The notes under the pieces are model-generated. The model saw only the letters and a list, made by a program, of their open reading frames with translations, had not been told where the DNA came from and ran no database searches. This document shows positions 17,063-24,834 of a DNA stretch of 64,000 bases, piece by piece. Positions within the stretch are counted from its first letter, which is position 1. Every line of letters begins with the position of its first letter. Made by a program: the position numbers and the translations under genes. The DNA is from Arthrobacter sp. Soil782 (GTDB lineage: Bacteria; Actinomycetota; Actinomycetes; Actinomycetales; Micrococcaceae), in the NCBI RefSeq assembly GCF_001428435.1, contig NZ_LMSO01000008.1, positions 124,001 to 188,000 of the forward strand, written 5' to 3'.

Positions 17063-20000
17063 GAATCCACAGACTCGAGATACAGGCCTTCGGGCCCTTT
17101 GCCGTGCGCCAGCACATCGATTTTGACGCCCTTACCGAACAGGGCCTGTTCCTGCTGAACGGGCCCACCGGGGCGGGTAAGTCCAGCGTGCTCGATGCCA
17201 TCTGTTTCGCGCTGTATGGTTCCGTTCCGGGAGCACGTCAGAACGCGAAGCGGCTGCGCAGCGACCACGCCCCCGATGCGCTTGCGCCGGAAGTGGTGTG
17301 CGAGTTCTCGGCGGGATCCCGGCGTCTGGAAGTGACCCGAAACCCTTCCTGGAACCGGCCGTCCAAACGCGGAAGCGGAACAACCACAGAGCAGGCCAAG
17401 ACCCTGCTGCGCGAAAGGGTTGCCGGCGAGTGGGTAACCCGGTCCACTCGCAATGATGAAGCGGGAGCGGAGCTCCAGAATCTTCTGGGAATGAACCGTG
17501 AACAGTTTACGCGCGTCGTCATGTTGCCGCAGGGAGAGTTTGCGGCTTTCCTCCGGTCGGACGCAGCCGCTCGCGGCGAGCTCCTGCAGCGGCTGTTCGC
17601 AACCGACCGGTTCTCGACTATGGAACACATGCTGGCAGAGCACTCCGCACGGACATCCGCGCGGCTCCAGGAGGCCGAGACCGAGCTGGAGGCCCTCCTC
17701 AGTCGGGCTGCAGAGGAAGTTGAGCGTCACGGCTTGACGCCCCGGCAGTCAAGCACCCCGGCGTCATTCCCGGAAGAAGAACCGGATGGTTCCGGCCACG
17801 AGGGCAGTGCCTCCGTTGACTGGACGCCTGATCCCGTGCTTCTTCAAGACCTGCTGACGGCGGCCGTGGCTGAGGGTCGGAAAAGGACCCGCGAGCTCAG
17901 GATCCTGCGCGATGCCGCCGCAGAGAGGCGCTCCCAATTTGAGGCAGAGCGCAGGGATCGCCTGACGTTCCGCGAGCTGGTTTCAGAAGCGCAGGCTAAC
18001 CAGGGTGCGTTGGTCGGGGCTGAAACTCTGAGGGCAAAGCTGGCAGATCACCAACGCGCTCAAATCCTCCAGGGAGCACTGCAATCGAGGGACGAGGCGG
18101 CTGCAGAGGTGCATAATCTGCGGGAGGGCCTGCAATCAGCAGCACGTCCGTTGCAAGCCGATCCTGCAGTCCGGCACGAAGCCCCCGAGGTTCTCCATCC
18201 CGACTCCCTGCGGTCGCTGGCCACGTTCGAACGTGCTCACGAGGTGGTTCGTGAATCTTTGGCCGCGACGCGTGCAGCCCTGCCGCTGGAAAAGGACCTC
18301 AGCCAGCTGTCAGCAAGGATTCGTCTGACCGAGACTGCTCTGGAGCGTCAGAAGGCCGAGGCAGCGCGCTGCAGCGAAGCAGATGCACAGTTGCGGCGGG
18401 AATACGTCGAACTGACATCGCGCCTGGAAGACGCGCAGGTGATGGCAGCCCGTGAAGGACAACTGGCAAAGGAGTGCATCGAAGCGGCCAGCCGGTTGGA
18501 GTTGCTGGCGCAGGCGGACCGTGCGGAACGAGCTGTGCGTGAGCTGAACGAGCTGCAGCAGGAGCATCAGGCACTCTTTCTCACAGCGAAAGATGACTGG
18601 CTGCGGAAACTCCAGGCGCGTCTGGAACAGGCAGCTGCGGAGCTTGCCGAGCGGCTGGATGCAGGGGAGCCCTGTCCCGTCTGCGGGAGTGAGGATCATC
18701 CGGCGCCTGCAGTTGCGGATCCGCAGTCCCTCGTCACCCGCGAACACGAAGCACTTGCCAGGGAAGAGCAGGATGCAGCCGAGAACCGGCTGGGGAAGAC
18801 CGCGGCGGCCCGCGACGAGGCCGCGTTGAAGGCCGCCGGGCTACGCGCCAGAAGCGGCGACGCCGAGGCCGGGCAGCTTCGCGCTACGCTTGTGTCCCTT
18901 GAGCAGGAGCATGCGGAAGCGGAACGGGCGGTCCGTCTGGCCACCGACCTCAGCACACGGAAGACCGAGGCGGATACAACGCTTGCCAGGCTGCAGGAGC
19001 AACAGGCGGACCTTGCGCGGACTCAGGCAGAAGAATCATCACGGCTAGCCGCTCTCGCGGAGCAGCAGGCGGCGTTGGCCGCAAAGCTGTCCGACGTGCG
19101 TGGTTCTTACGACTCCGTTGAGAAGAAAATCACGGCGCTCGAAGCAACGGAGCGGAGTCTTGGGGCGGTGTGCGCTGCTTTGATTCGCTGTGAGCAGGCA
19201 GAGGAGAACCTTGTCAAGGCCGAAGCTGCATTGCGGACACGCCTGTCTATGACGGACTTCGCTTCAGCGGAAGCCGTCCGCGACGCGCTGCTGACCAGCA
19301 CGGAGGCCGAAACCGCGGAGCGGGCCATCCGCGATGCCGAAAATTCTGCGCATCGGATCGACCGGGACCTGCAGCGGCCGGAGAACCTGGCCGCCGCCAT
19401 TCTCGAGAAGGACGGCAGCCCCGTGCCGAACGAAGATGACATTGCGTCGGCCGCGACCGAGGAGGCGGACGCATCGAAGCTTCTTGACCAGGCTGTCCTG
19501 GAGGTGGGGCTGCTGGAGCAGTCAGTGGTTCAGATGGGCTCCTATGCGGACAGGGTAGCAGCGCTTGAGGAACGGCTCGTGCCGCTGCGGCACGCTCACC
19601 AGCTCGTCAGGTCGATTGCTGACACAGCCAGGGGCAACGGCGAGAACCTGTATCGGATGAGCTTGGCGACCTATGTGCTGGCGGCCCGCCTGGAACAGGT
19701 TGCAGATGCCGCAACCGAGCGGCTGCAGAAAATGTCAGACGGCCGGTACTCCCTGGTCCACAGTGATTCCAAGTCAGGAAATCGAAAATCGGGCCTTGGT
19801 TTGAATGTCATTGACAGCTGGACCGGACTGCACCGGGATACGGCAACGCTGTCGGGCGGCGAGTCATTCATGGCATCATTGGCGCTCGCATTGGGGCTTG
19901 CGGACGTCGTGCAGCAGGAGTCAGGTGGCCTGGATATCGAGACGCTTTTTGTTGACGAGGGGTTTGGAAGCCTCGACGAGCATTCCCTCGAGCAGGTGAT

Positions 20001-20154
20001 GGACGCCCTGGAGAGCCTGCGTGATGGCGGACGTGTAGTCGGACTCGTAAGCCATGTTGCCGACCTGATGCAGCGGATCCCCGCCCAGCTGCACGTTTCC
20101 AAGAGCCGGACAGGGTCTACCGTGCGCTTCGTCAATCAGCTGCAGCGAGTGTAA
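17059..20154 (+). CDS. sbcC: exonuclease SbcCD ATPase subunit
   Basis: 1031 residues, Rad50-like SMC ATPase. Walker A GPTGAGKSS at 35-43, Q-loop-like region near MLPQGEFAAFLRSD (about 155-168), long coiled coils rich in Glu/Ala/Arg on both sides of a zinc hook CPVC at 539-542, signature LSGGESFMASLALALG near 930, Walker B LFVDEGFGSLDE near 961-972. The C-terminus carries the switch His in GLVSHV. Length is normal. It tethers DNA ends and drives the SbcD nuclease. Translationally coupled to sbcD. TAAAAT overlaps its stop and may be a promoter for the next gene. Confidence 0.96.
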   Translation: MRIHRLEIQAFGPFAVRQHIDFDALTEQGLFLLNGPTGAGKSSVLDAICFALYGSVPGARQNAKRLRSDHAPDALAPEVVCEFSAGSRRLEVTRNPSWNRPSKRGSGTTTEQAKTLLRERVAGEWVTRSTRNDEAGAELQNLLGMNREQFTRVVMLPQGEFAAFLRSDAAARGELLQRLFATDRFSTMEHMLAEHSARTSARLQEAETELEALLSRAAEEVERHGLTPRQSSTPASFPEEEPDGSGHEGSASVDWTPDPVLLQDLLTAAVAEGRKRTRELRILRDAAAERRSQFEAERRDRLTFRELVSEAQANQGALVGAETLRAKLADHQRAQILQGALQSRDEAAAEVHNLREGLQSAARPLQADPAVRHEAPEVLHPDSLRSLATFERAHEVVRESLAATRAALPLEKDLSQLSARIRLTETALERQKAEAARCSEADAQLRREYVELTSRLEDAQVMAAREGQLAKECIEAASRLELLAQADRAERAVRELNELQQEHQALFLTAKDDWLRKLQARLEQAAAELAERLDAGEPCPVCGSEDHPAPAVADPQSLVTREHEALAREEQDAAENRLGKTAAARDEAALKAAGLRARSGDAEAGQLRATLVSLEQEHAEAERAVRLATDLSTRKTEADTTLARLQEQQADLARTQAEESSRLAALAEQQAALAAKLSDVRGSYDSVEKKITALEATERSLGAVCAALIRCEQAEENLVKAEAALRTRLSMTDFASAEAVRDALLTSTEAETAERAIRDAENSAHRIDRDLQRPENLAAAILEKDGSPVPNEDDIASAATEEADASKLLDQAVLEVGLLEQSVVQMGSYADRVAALEERLVPLRHAHQLVRSIADTARGNGENLYRMSLATYVLAARLEQVADAATERLQKMSDGRYSLVHSDSKSGNRKSGLGLNVIDSWTGLHRDTATLSGGESFMASLALALGLADVVQQESGGLDIETLFVDEGFGSLDEHSLEQVMDALESLRDGGRVVGLVSHVADLMQRIPAQLHVSKSRTGSTVRFVNQLQRV

Positions 20155-20212
20155 AATTGCTGGTGTTACCGGGTTGGGCGCATCGGGAGGAGGGACGATG
20201 CGCGTTTCATAG
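20152..20212 (+). promoter_or_regulatory. promoter and hairpin leader with 4-codon ORF before MFS gene
   Basis: TAAAAT (20152-20157) is a good -10 box overlapping the sbcC stop. Downstream, GCGCATCG (20178-20185) and CGATGCGC (20196-20203) form a perfect 8-bp stem whose loop is the purine-rich GGAGGAGGGA. That loop is a strong ribosome binding site for ATG CGC GTT TCA TAG (20198-20212), a four-residue ORF MRVS. The MFS start follows at 20227 with its own GGAG. The layout resembles translational leaders of efflux genes; function is inferred. Confidence 0.4.
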
Positions 20213-20226
20213 CACCCGGAGTGCAC

Positions 20227-21495
20227 ATGGCTACACCAACCTCTGAAGTAGATACCTCGCACCGCGGACGTTTCGGCCGGCTACCTGAGATTGCCGGCGC
20301 AGGTTTCCTTCCACTGGGCTTGATTGCCCGCCTGCCTCTGGCGATGCTCACCGTTGGAGCGCTCACTCTGGTGACAGCCGGCACGGATTCCTACGCTTTC
20401 GGTGGTTTTGCAGCCGGCGCTGTCGGCGTCGGTTCTGCACTGGGCGCGCCGGTCCTCGGTTTCCTGGCCGACCGCTACGGCCAACGCCCGGTCCTGCTGC
20501 TGTCAGCCGCACTCAATACCCTGGCGATCGTCGGTCTGATCATTGTCAGCGGCGTGTCGGGCATCGAAACTGGGCTGCTTCCCACGCTCATTGCTGCCTT
20601 CCTCATGGGCGCCACCTGCCCTCAAATCGGTCCATTGGCAAGGGTTCGCTGGATGGCATTGACCCAGGACAAACGACCAACGGATCTCGACACGGCGCTC
20701 TCCTACGAGAGCACGGCCGATGAGTTGACCTTCGTGCTGGGTCCTGCGCTGGTGGGACTGCTGGCGAGCCTGATTGCGCCCTGGCTGCCGCTAGCCCTCG
20801 CAGCAGCACTGACCCTGGCTTTTGTTTCCGCCTTCGCCGTGCACCCAACGGAACGGGCGGTAATTCCGCTGCGGCGCCGCCCCCGGGCGCGAAGCTCGGA
20901 GGTGAAGACCCAGCGAAAAGCGCATACCGGTTTTCTTGTGGCGTTGCCGGTTCTCGGGATGGTGATGATGGGCACCTTCTTCGGTTCGACCCAGACCGCC
21001 TTGATCGCCTTCGCCGGCGGTTTCGGAGCGGAGACGGCGGCGGGCCTGCTGTATGCCGTCATGGGCGTCAGCTCCGCCCTCACCGCCTTGTCGGTAGCGT
21101 ACTGGCCACAGCGATTCCGCCACCCACTGCGGTGGGTGGCTTCAGCGGCGATGATGAGCGCGGCCGCTTTCCTGCCCCTCCTTGCTCTGGACATTCCGTT
21201 CATGCTCGCAGCACTACTGATCCTCGGGATCCCGGTCGGTCCGACGATGGTCACAATTTTCAGCGTCGGCTCACTCGTGGCCCCGAAACACCTGGTCGGC
21301 ACGGTGATGACCCTGTTGGCTAGCGGCATTGTCGCCGGCACGGCGCTTGGAGCGTCCATAGCAGGAGCGCTGGCGGAGGCGAGCGTCCGTGAAGCTTTCG
21401 CGGTTCCGGTGGCGGCCGCCGTCGTACTCCTGCTGTTGGGCGTGGTGTTGACCGTGGTGAAGCCCAGCAGGACTGACGCGGCGGAAGTCAGCTGA
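20227..21495 (+). CDS. MFS transporter
   Basis: 422 residues from ATG 20227, preceded by CCGGAG at 20216-20221; the GTG two codons earlier overlaps that site and is less likely. Twelve membrane helices. The loop between helices 2 and 3 reads GFLADRYGQRPVLLLSAA, the MFS motif A (GxLaDrxGrkxxl), and a second copy-like region lies mid-protein after a basic loop (RRRPRARSSEVKTQRKA). Probably an exporter, substrate unknown. The unusual leader upstream suggests regulated translation. Convergent with the IclR gene, overlapping it by 8 bases (21488-21495). Confidence 0.88.
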   Translation: MATPTSEVDTSHRGRFGRLPEIAGAGFLPLGLIARLPLAMLTVGALTLVTAGTDSYAFGGFAAGAVGVGSALGAPVLGFLADRYGQRPVLLLSAALNTLAIVGLIIVSGVSGIETGLLPTLIAAFLMGATCPQIGPLARVRWMALTQDKRPTDLDTALSYESTADELTFVLGPALVGLLASLIAPWLPLALAAALTLAFVSAFAVHPTERAVIPLRRRPRARSSEVKTQRKAHTGFLVALPVLGMVMMGTFFGSTQTALIAFAGGFGAETAAGLLYAVMGVSSALTALSVAYWPQRFRHPLRWVASAAMMSAAAFLPLLALDIPFMLAALLILGIPVGPTMVTIFSVGSLVAPKHLVGTVMTLLASGIVAGTALGASIAGALAEASVREAFAVPVAAAVVLLLLGVVLTVVKPSRTDAAEVS

Positions 21496-22201
21496 GCTGT
21501 TCCTCGATGGTGCGGGCGCTGCCCGCAATCCGCAGACCGAGTTCAGCTTCCGGGTGGGCTGAGCGAATGTAGACGACGGCCACCGCCGCAGGCAGTCCGC
21601 CGGCGAGCCGGATGGGAGCTGCAACGGAGGACAGGCCGGCGATAACCTCATCGTGGCTGGTGGCGAAGCCCTGCAAGCGCGCTGCAGCAGCTTCTTCCCG
21701 GTAGAGCTGGCCCGGCGCCAGCCGCTCCCAATCCTCCTCGCTCACCGCCGACTGGATTGCAATGCCCGGCGCGCCCGCGCTGAAGGCGTGCCGTGTTCCC
21801 GGCCGCTGGGCGACGGCGGCGCTGGAGTGGCGCGGCTCGACCGTCACCAGCGTGACGCAGTCGTGGCGGTCCCAGACGGCGACAAATGCGGTCATACCGA
21901 GTTCGTTCGCCAGAACCGTCAATTCAGGGAGCGCTGCAGTCTGCAGGTCACGGGAAACTCCTCGCGCTAGGGCGGCCAGACCAGGGCCGGACGTGATTTT
22001 GCCGGCATCGTCCCTGACGATGAGCGAATGATCTTCCAGCGTGCGAACAATCCGGTATGCGATGGAGCGGTGGACGCCCAACTCCACTGACAACTCGGCA
22101 ATTGATAGCGCCCGCGGAGCATCGGCGAGAATCTCGAGGGAACGCAGGCCGCGGGACAGGGTCTGCGAATGCTGGGGCGTTGGTGTTGTGTCGGAGCTCA
22201 C
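21488..22201 (-). CDS. IclR family transcriptional regulator
   Basis: 237 residues. N-terminal winged helix (LSRGLRSLEILADAPRALSIAELSVELGVHRSIAYRIVRTLEDHSLI, about 14-60) and a C-terminal effector domain (about 75-237) of the IclR fold. GTG start with TAATAT exactly six bases upstream (leaderless) and TTGAAC at 22233-22238 as a possible -35. It is divergent from the MHS-type transporter, with palindromes near both promoters, so it most likely controls that transporter and itself. The effector would be a carboxylate or aromatic acid by family habit; not visible here. Confidence 0.92.
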   Translation of the reverse strand: MSSDTTPTPQHSQTLSRGLRSLEILADAPRALSIAELSVELGVHRSIAYRIVRTLEDHSLIVRDDAGKITSGPGLAALARGVSRDLQTAALPELTVLANELGMTAFVAVWDRHDCVTLVTVEPRHSSAAVAQRPGTRHAFSAGAPGIAIQSAVSEEDWERLAPGQLYREEAAAARLQGFATSHDEVIAGLSSVAAPIRLAGGLPAAVAVVYIRSAHPEAELGLRIAGSARTIEEQLS

Positions 22202-22207
22202 ACTCGG

Positions 22208-22213
22208 ATATTA
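22208..22213 (-). promoter_or_regulatory. -10 element of iclR gene, leaderless
   Basis: TAATAT on the minus strand with six bases to the GTG start at 22201. A possible -35 TTGAAC lies at 22233-22238 (19-base spacer), with the palindrome at 22218-22232 filling the spacer. Confidence 0.5.
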
Positions 22214-22217
22214 TTCT

Positions 22218-22232
22218 ATATCGGAACGATAT
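22218..22232. promoter_or_regulatory. palindromic operator candidate in iclR promoter
   Basis: ATATCG-GAA-CGATAT, a perfect 6-3-6 inverted repeat lying between the -10 and the possible -35 of the iclR gene. Repression of its own gene by the IclR protein is the simplest reading. Confidence 0.45.
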
Positions 22233-22354
22233 GTTCAACTATCGAACTCAAACTGCCTGTTTGGTCGGTTAGCGGCAGCGGCGCGCAATAGGAGGTGTCG
22301 ACTTCCGGTAATGCCGCGATGTAGTGCCCCTGGAGAGTATGATCTGAACCACAG

Positions 22355-22376
22355 TTACCGAACGTTCTGTCGGTAA
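22355..22376. promoter_or_regulatory. inverted repeat upstream of MHS transporter
   Basis: TTACCGA, eight bases, TCGGTAA: a perfect 7-8-7 inverted repeat 27 bases before the transporter ATG. It differs in sequence from the palindrome near iclR. Either an operator for the divergent regulator or for another protein. Confidence 0.4.
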
Positions 22377-22402
22377 TTACGTCCGTCCCACTTGGAGTAA
22401 CA

Positions 22403-23743
22403 ATGACGTCTTCAACGGCTGCCCCACGGCAGCAGCGCATGTCTCGGGAGGACCGCAAGGTCGTCGCGGGGACCATGGTCGGTACCACCATCGAATGGTA
22501 TGACTTCTTCATATTCGCGCAAGCCGCGGGTCTCGTTTTCGCGCAGCTGTACTTCGCGCCGCTGAACGAGGACAGTCCGGGCCTGGCGCAGCTGGTCTCA
22601 TGGGCCACTATCGGCATCAGCTTCTTCTTCCGGCCGCTCGGAGCGGTAGTTGCAGGTCACCTGGGGGATCGCATCGGGCGCAAGGCCATGCTCGTCTTCA
22701 CCCTGGTGATGATGGGTTCGGCCACCGCCTTGATCGGCCTCCTGCCGACCTACGCGCAGATCGGCGTGGCGGCGCCGATTCTGTTGATGCTTCTGCGCAT
22801 CCTGCAGGGCTTCTCGGCAGGCGGAGAATGGGGCGGTGCGGCCCTGATGGCGGTAGAGCACGCTCCGGTTCACAAGCGCGGCTTTTGGGGTGCATACCCC
22901 CAGATCGGTGTTCCCGTTGGCATGATCATCGCAACGTTGGTGCTGTTCCTGCTGCGCTCCTCCATGTCCCAGGAAGATTTCCTTGCCTGGGGCTGGCGGG
23001 TTCCGTTCCTGCTCTCCGTGGTCCTCATCGTTGTCGGCTACTTCATCCGCAAGGCAGTTGCGGAAAGCCCCGTCTTCAAGGAGATGACCGAGCGGAAGCA
23101 GGAATCATCGGTTCCGCTCAAGGAGCTCTTCCGCCACAACACCAAACAGGTTGTACTGACCGCAGCCATCTTCATTGCTAACAACGCGGCAGGCTATCTC
23201 CTCATCGCCTTCTTCTCAGCGTACGCCCAGCGCACGCTGGGGATGCCCGGCGGGCCCGTGCTGTTCGCAACCTTGCTTGCCTCCTTCGGCTGGCTGATCT
23301 TCACGATGTACGGAGGCATCCTTTCCGACCGGATTGGCCGGGTGCGTACTTTCCAGATCGGCTATGGGCTCGTGTTCGTCTGGATGATCCCCCTGTTCCT
23401 GATGATCGACACGCGCAACATCCTCGCCTATGGAGTCGCTCTGTTCGTCCTTACGATCGGTTTGGGGCTGTCCTACGGACCGATGTCCGCGATGTATGCC
23501 GAAATGTTCCCTGCGAACGTGCGGTACTCGGGTATCGGAATCGGTTACGCACTGGGCGCCATTCTCGGTGGTGCCTTCGCTCCGCTGATTGCGGAAGCAT
23601 TGCTGAGGGGCACCGGCTCGTCCATTTCGATCGGCGTCTACATCATGGTGCTCTGCGCCATCTCGTTCGCGGCTGTGACCATGGTGAAGGAGACACGCGG
23701 GGTACCGCTGCACGTCGGTTCCGGTCACACTCAGGCGAAGTAG
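22403..23743 (+). CDS. MFS transporter, metabolite:H+ symporter (MHS) family
   Basis: 446 residues, twelve membrane helices. Features of the MHS (ShiA/ProP-like) branch: GTTIEWYDFFIF at about 28-39, FFRPLGAVVAGHLGDRIGRKAML at 74-96, RILQGFSAGGEWGGAALM at 133-150, and MYGGILSDRIGRVR in the second half. These proteins import organic acids, shikimate, proline/betaine or aromatic acids with protons. ATG preceded by TTGGAG at 22392-22397. Divergent from, and probably regulated by, the IclR protein. Ends before a region with four successive hairpins. Confidence 0.92.
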   Translation: MTSSTAAPRQQRMSREDRKVVAGTMVGTTIEWYDFFIFAQAAGLVFAQLYFAPLNEDSPGLAQLVSWATIGISFFFRPLGAVVAGHLGDRIGRKAMLVFTLVMMGSATALIGLLPTYAQIGVAAPILLMLLRILQGFSAGGEWGGAALMAVEHAPVHKRGFWGAYPQIGVPVGMIIATLVLFLLRSSMSQEDFLAWGWRVPFLLSVVLIVVGYFIRKAVAESPVFKEMTERKQESSVPLKELFRHNTKQVVLTAAIFIANNAAGYLLIAFFSAYAQRTLGMPGGPVLFATLLASFGWLIFTMYGGILSDRIGRVRTFQIGYGLVFVWMIPLFLMIDTRNILAYGVALFVLTIGLGLSYGPMSAMYAEMFPANVRYSGIGIGYALGAILGGAFAPLIAEALLRGTGSSISIGVYIMVLCAISFAAVTMVKETRGVPLHVGSGHTQAK

Positions 23744-23758
23744 CCGGAACGTCGCCGC

Positions 23759-23806
23759 CCGGCAGTGGACGCCATGGGTAGTTCTCCCCATGGCGTCCGC
23801 TGCCGG
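23759..23806 (+). terminator. 20-bp hairpin after the MHS transporter
   Basis: A 20-base arm at 23759-23778 pairs with 23787-23806, with one G-U pair and an 8-base loop. It starts 16 bases after the transporter stop. There is no long T-run, only CCTTCAT, so it may terminate weakly or protect the transcript end. Confidence 0.5.
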
Positions 23807-23825
23807 CCCTTCATACACTGAGGAT

Positions 23826-23930
23826 CAAGACGGGCCTTGTACGAGGGGCCCGCCGCCGGACTGACGGGTCCGGTACACGAAAGGCCGGCTCGCCACGGGT
23901 TCCCCCAGCCCACCGAGCCGGCCTTTTGCA
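23826..23930 (+). ncRNA. candidate structured small RNA with three hairpins
   Basis: A TACACT box (23814-23819) could start a transcript near 23826. It would contain three perfect hairpins in a row: CGGGCC/GGCCCG (23831-23836 with 23847-23852), CCGGAC/GTCCGG (23856-23861 with 23868-23873), and a 13-bp stem (23880-23892 with 23914-23926) followed by TTTT (23924-23927), a fair intrinsic terminator. No reading frame of note is present. The last hairpin can also terminate the convergent TetR gene. Whether it is a separate RNA or the 3' region of the transporter mRNA is unknown. Confidence 0.3.
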
Positions 23931-23996
23931 TGTCCGCCTCTGATCCAACAAGCCGCACACGCTCAGTTGCGCGAACTTGTGCCGGTGTATTTGGCG

Positions 23997-24707
23997 TCAC
24001 TGCTGATGCACTGCCGCCGCTGACCTGAGCCCGGTGATGAGCGAGTCAAGTCCGAGACCGAACGCAGCGTCCGCCTGCCGTTGGTTCGCCTGGTCCTTGC
24101 GCGCGGACACGGCAGCAGTGAATCGGGGATAAGACCCTGCCAGAGGTCCCGATTCGAAGATCGTTTCCGGGGCCGTCGCGTCGAACGCGGACCCGAAGAT
24201 AAAAGACTCAAGAGCAATGATTGCCGGCACGATCAACGGTTCCGGCCAGCCGACCTTCTCAAATCCACGGGTCACTGCCTCATAGACGGCAAGGGTCTGC
24301 GGGGCGCCGCTCACGGGCAGTACGGCGATCACCGGGATGAGCGGAGTATGCCGGGTGAAGACATCGCGATAGGACCAGGCGAACCGGCGGACAGCCTGCT
24401 CCCACGGTTCGGACTCGAAACCTGACACGTCCACCTGAGTCATGACGTGGTCCTGTAGAAGGACGAGTACGTCGCCTTTGGATTCCACGTGGTTATATAA
24501 CGACGACGGCGCCACTTTGAGAGCGCGCGCAAGGGAAGACATGGTCAAACCCTCATAACCGCGGGTTTCGATGAGCGTGAGTGCGGCCCGGGTGATTGCT
24601 TCCTGGGAGAGAACTCTGTTCAGCGGCCTGCCCGCTGAGCGGGGGGATGTACCGGTTGCGCCGACCATCGTTTGTGTTCCTGATTCCTTCCGACCCAGAG
24701 CCGGCAC
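23997..24707 (-). CDS. TetR family transcriptional regulator
   Basis: Up to 236 residues; an internal ATG at 24668 would give 223. Helix-turn-helix: ITRAALTLIETRGYEGLTMSSLARALKVAPSSLYNHVESKGDVL (about 37-81). The C-terminal part resembles the TetR-C type 1 ligand domain. It lies convergent to the MHS transporter and divergent from the Fpg/Nei glycosylase; no adjacent efflux gene is transcribed with it, so the target is unknown. Confidence 0.88.
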   Translation of the reverse strand: MPALGRKESGTQTMVGATGTSPRSAGRPLNRVLSQEAITRAALTLIETRGYEGLTMSSLARALKVAPSSLYNHVESKGDVLVLLQDHVMTQVDVSGFESEPWEQAVRRFAWSYRDVFTRHTPLIPVIAVLPVSGAPQTLAVYEAVTRGFEKVGWPEPLIVPAIIALESFIFGSAFDATAPETIFESGPLAGSYPRFTAAVSARKDQANQRQADAAFGLGLDSLITGLRSAAAVHQQ

Positions 24708-24755
24708 CGTTCACCTGCTCCCTTCTACACGGTAGTGGAAGACCTGCTGCTCTGT

Positions 24756-24791
24756 TGCCTTGGAGGTGTCGTGTGCCTTGGAGGTGTCGTG
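24756..24791 (+). repeat. perfect 18-bp tandem duplication
   Basis: TGCCTTGGAGGTGTCGTG occurs twice with no spacer (24756-24773 and 24774-24791), in the 127 bases between the divergent tetR and Fpg/Nei genes, 44-79 bases before the glycosylase ATG. Either a recent slippage duplication or a double binding site. Confidence 0.9.
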
Positions 24792-24822
24792 GCGCAGCAC
24801 TCGCAGCGAAGGCCTCCCGCGG

Positions 24823-24828
24823 TACCGT
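24823..24828 (+). promoter_or_regulatory. -10 element of Fpg/Nei gene, leaderless
   Basis: TACCGT with six bases to the ATG at 24835 and no ribosome binding site. The in-frame ATG at 24760 is inside the tandem repeat, upstream of this box, and is not used if this is right. Confidence 0.4.
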
Positions 24829-24834
24829 AGTGCC

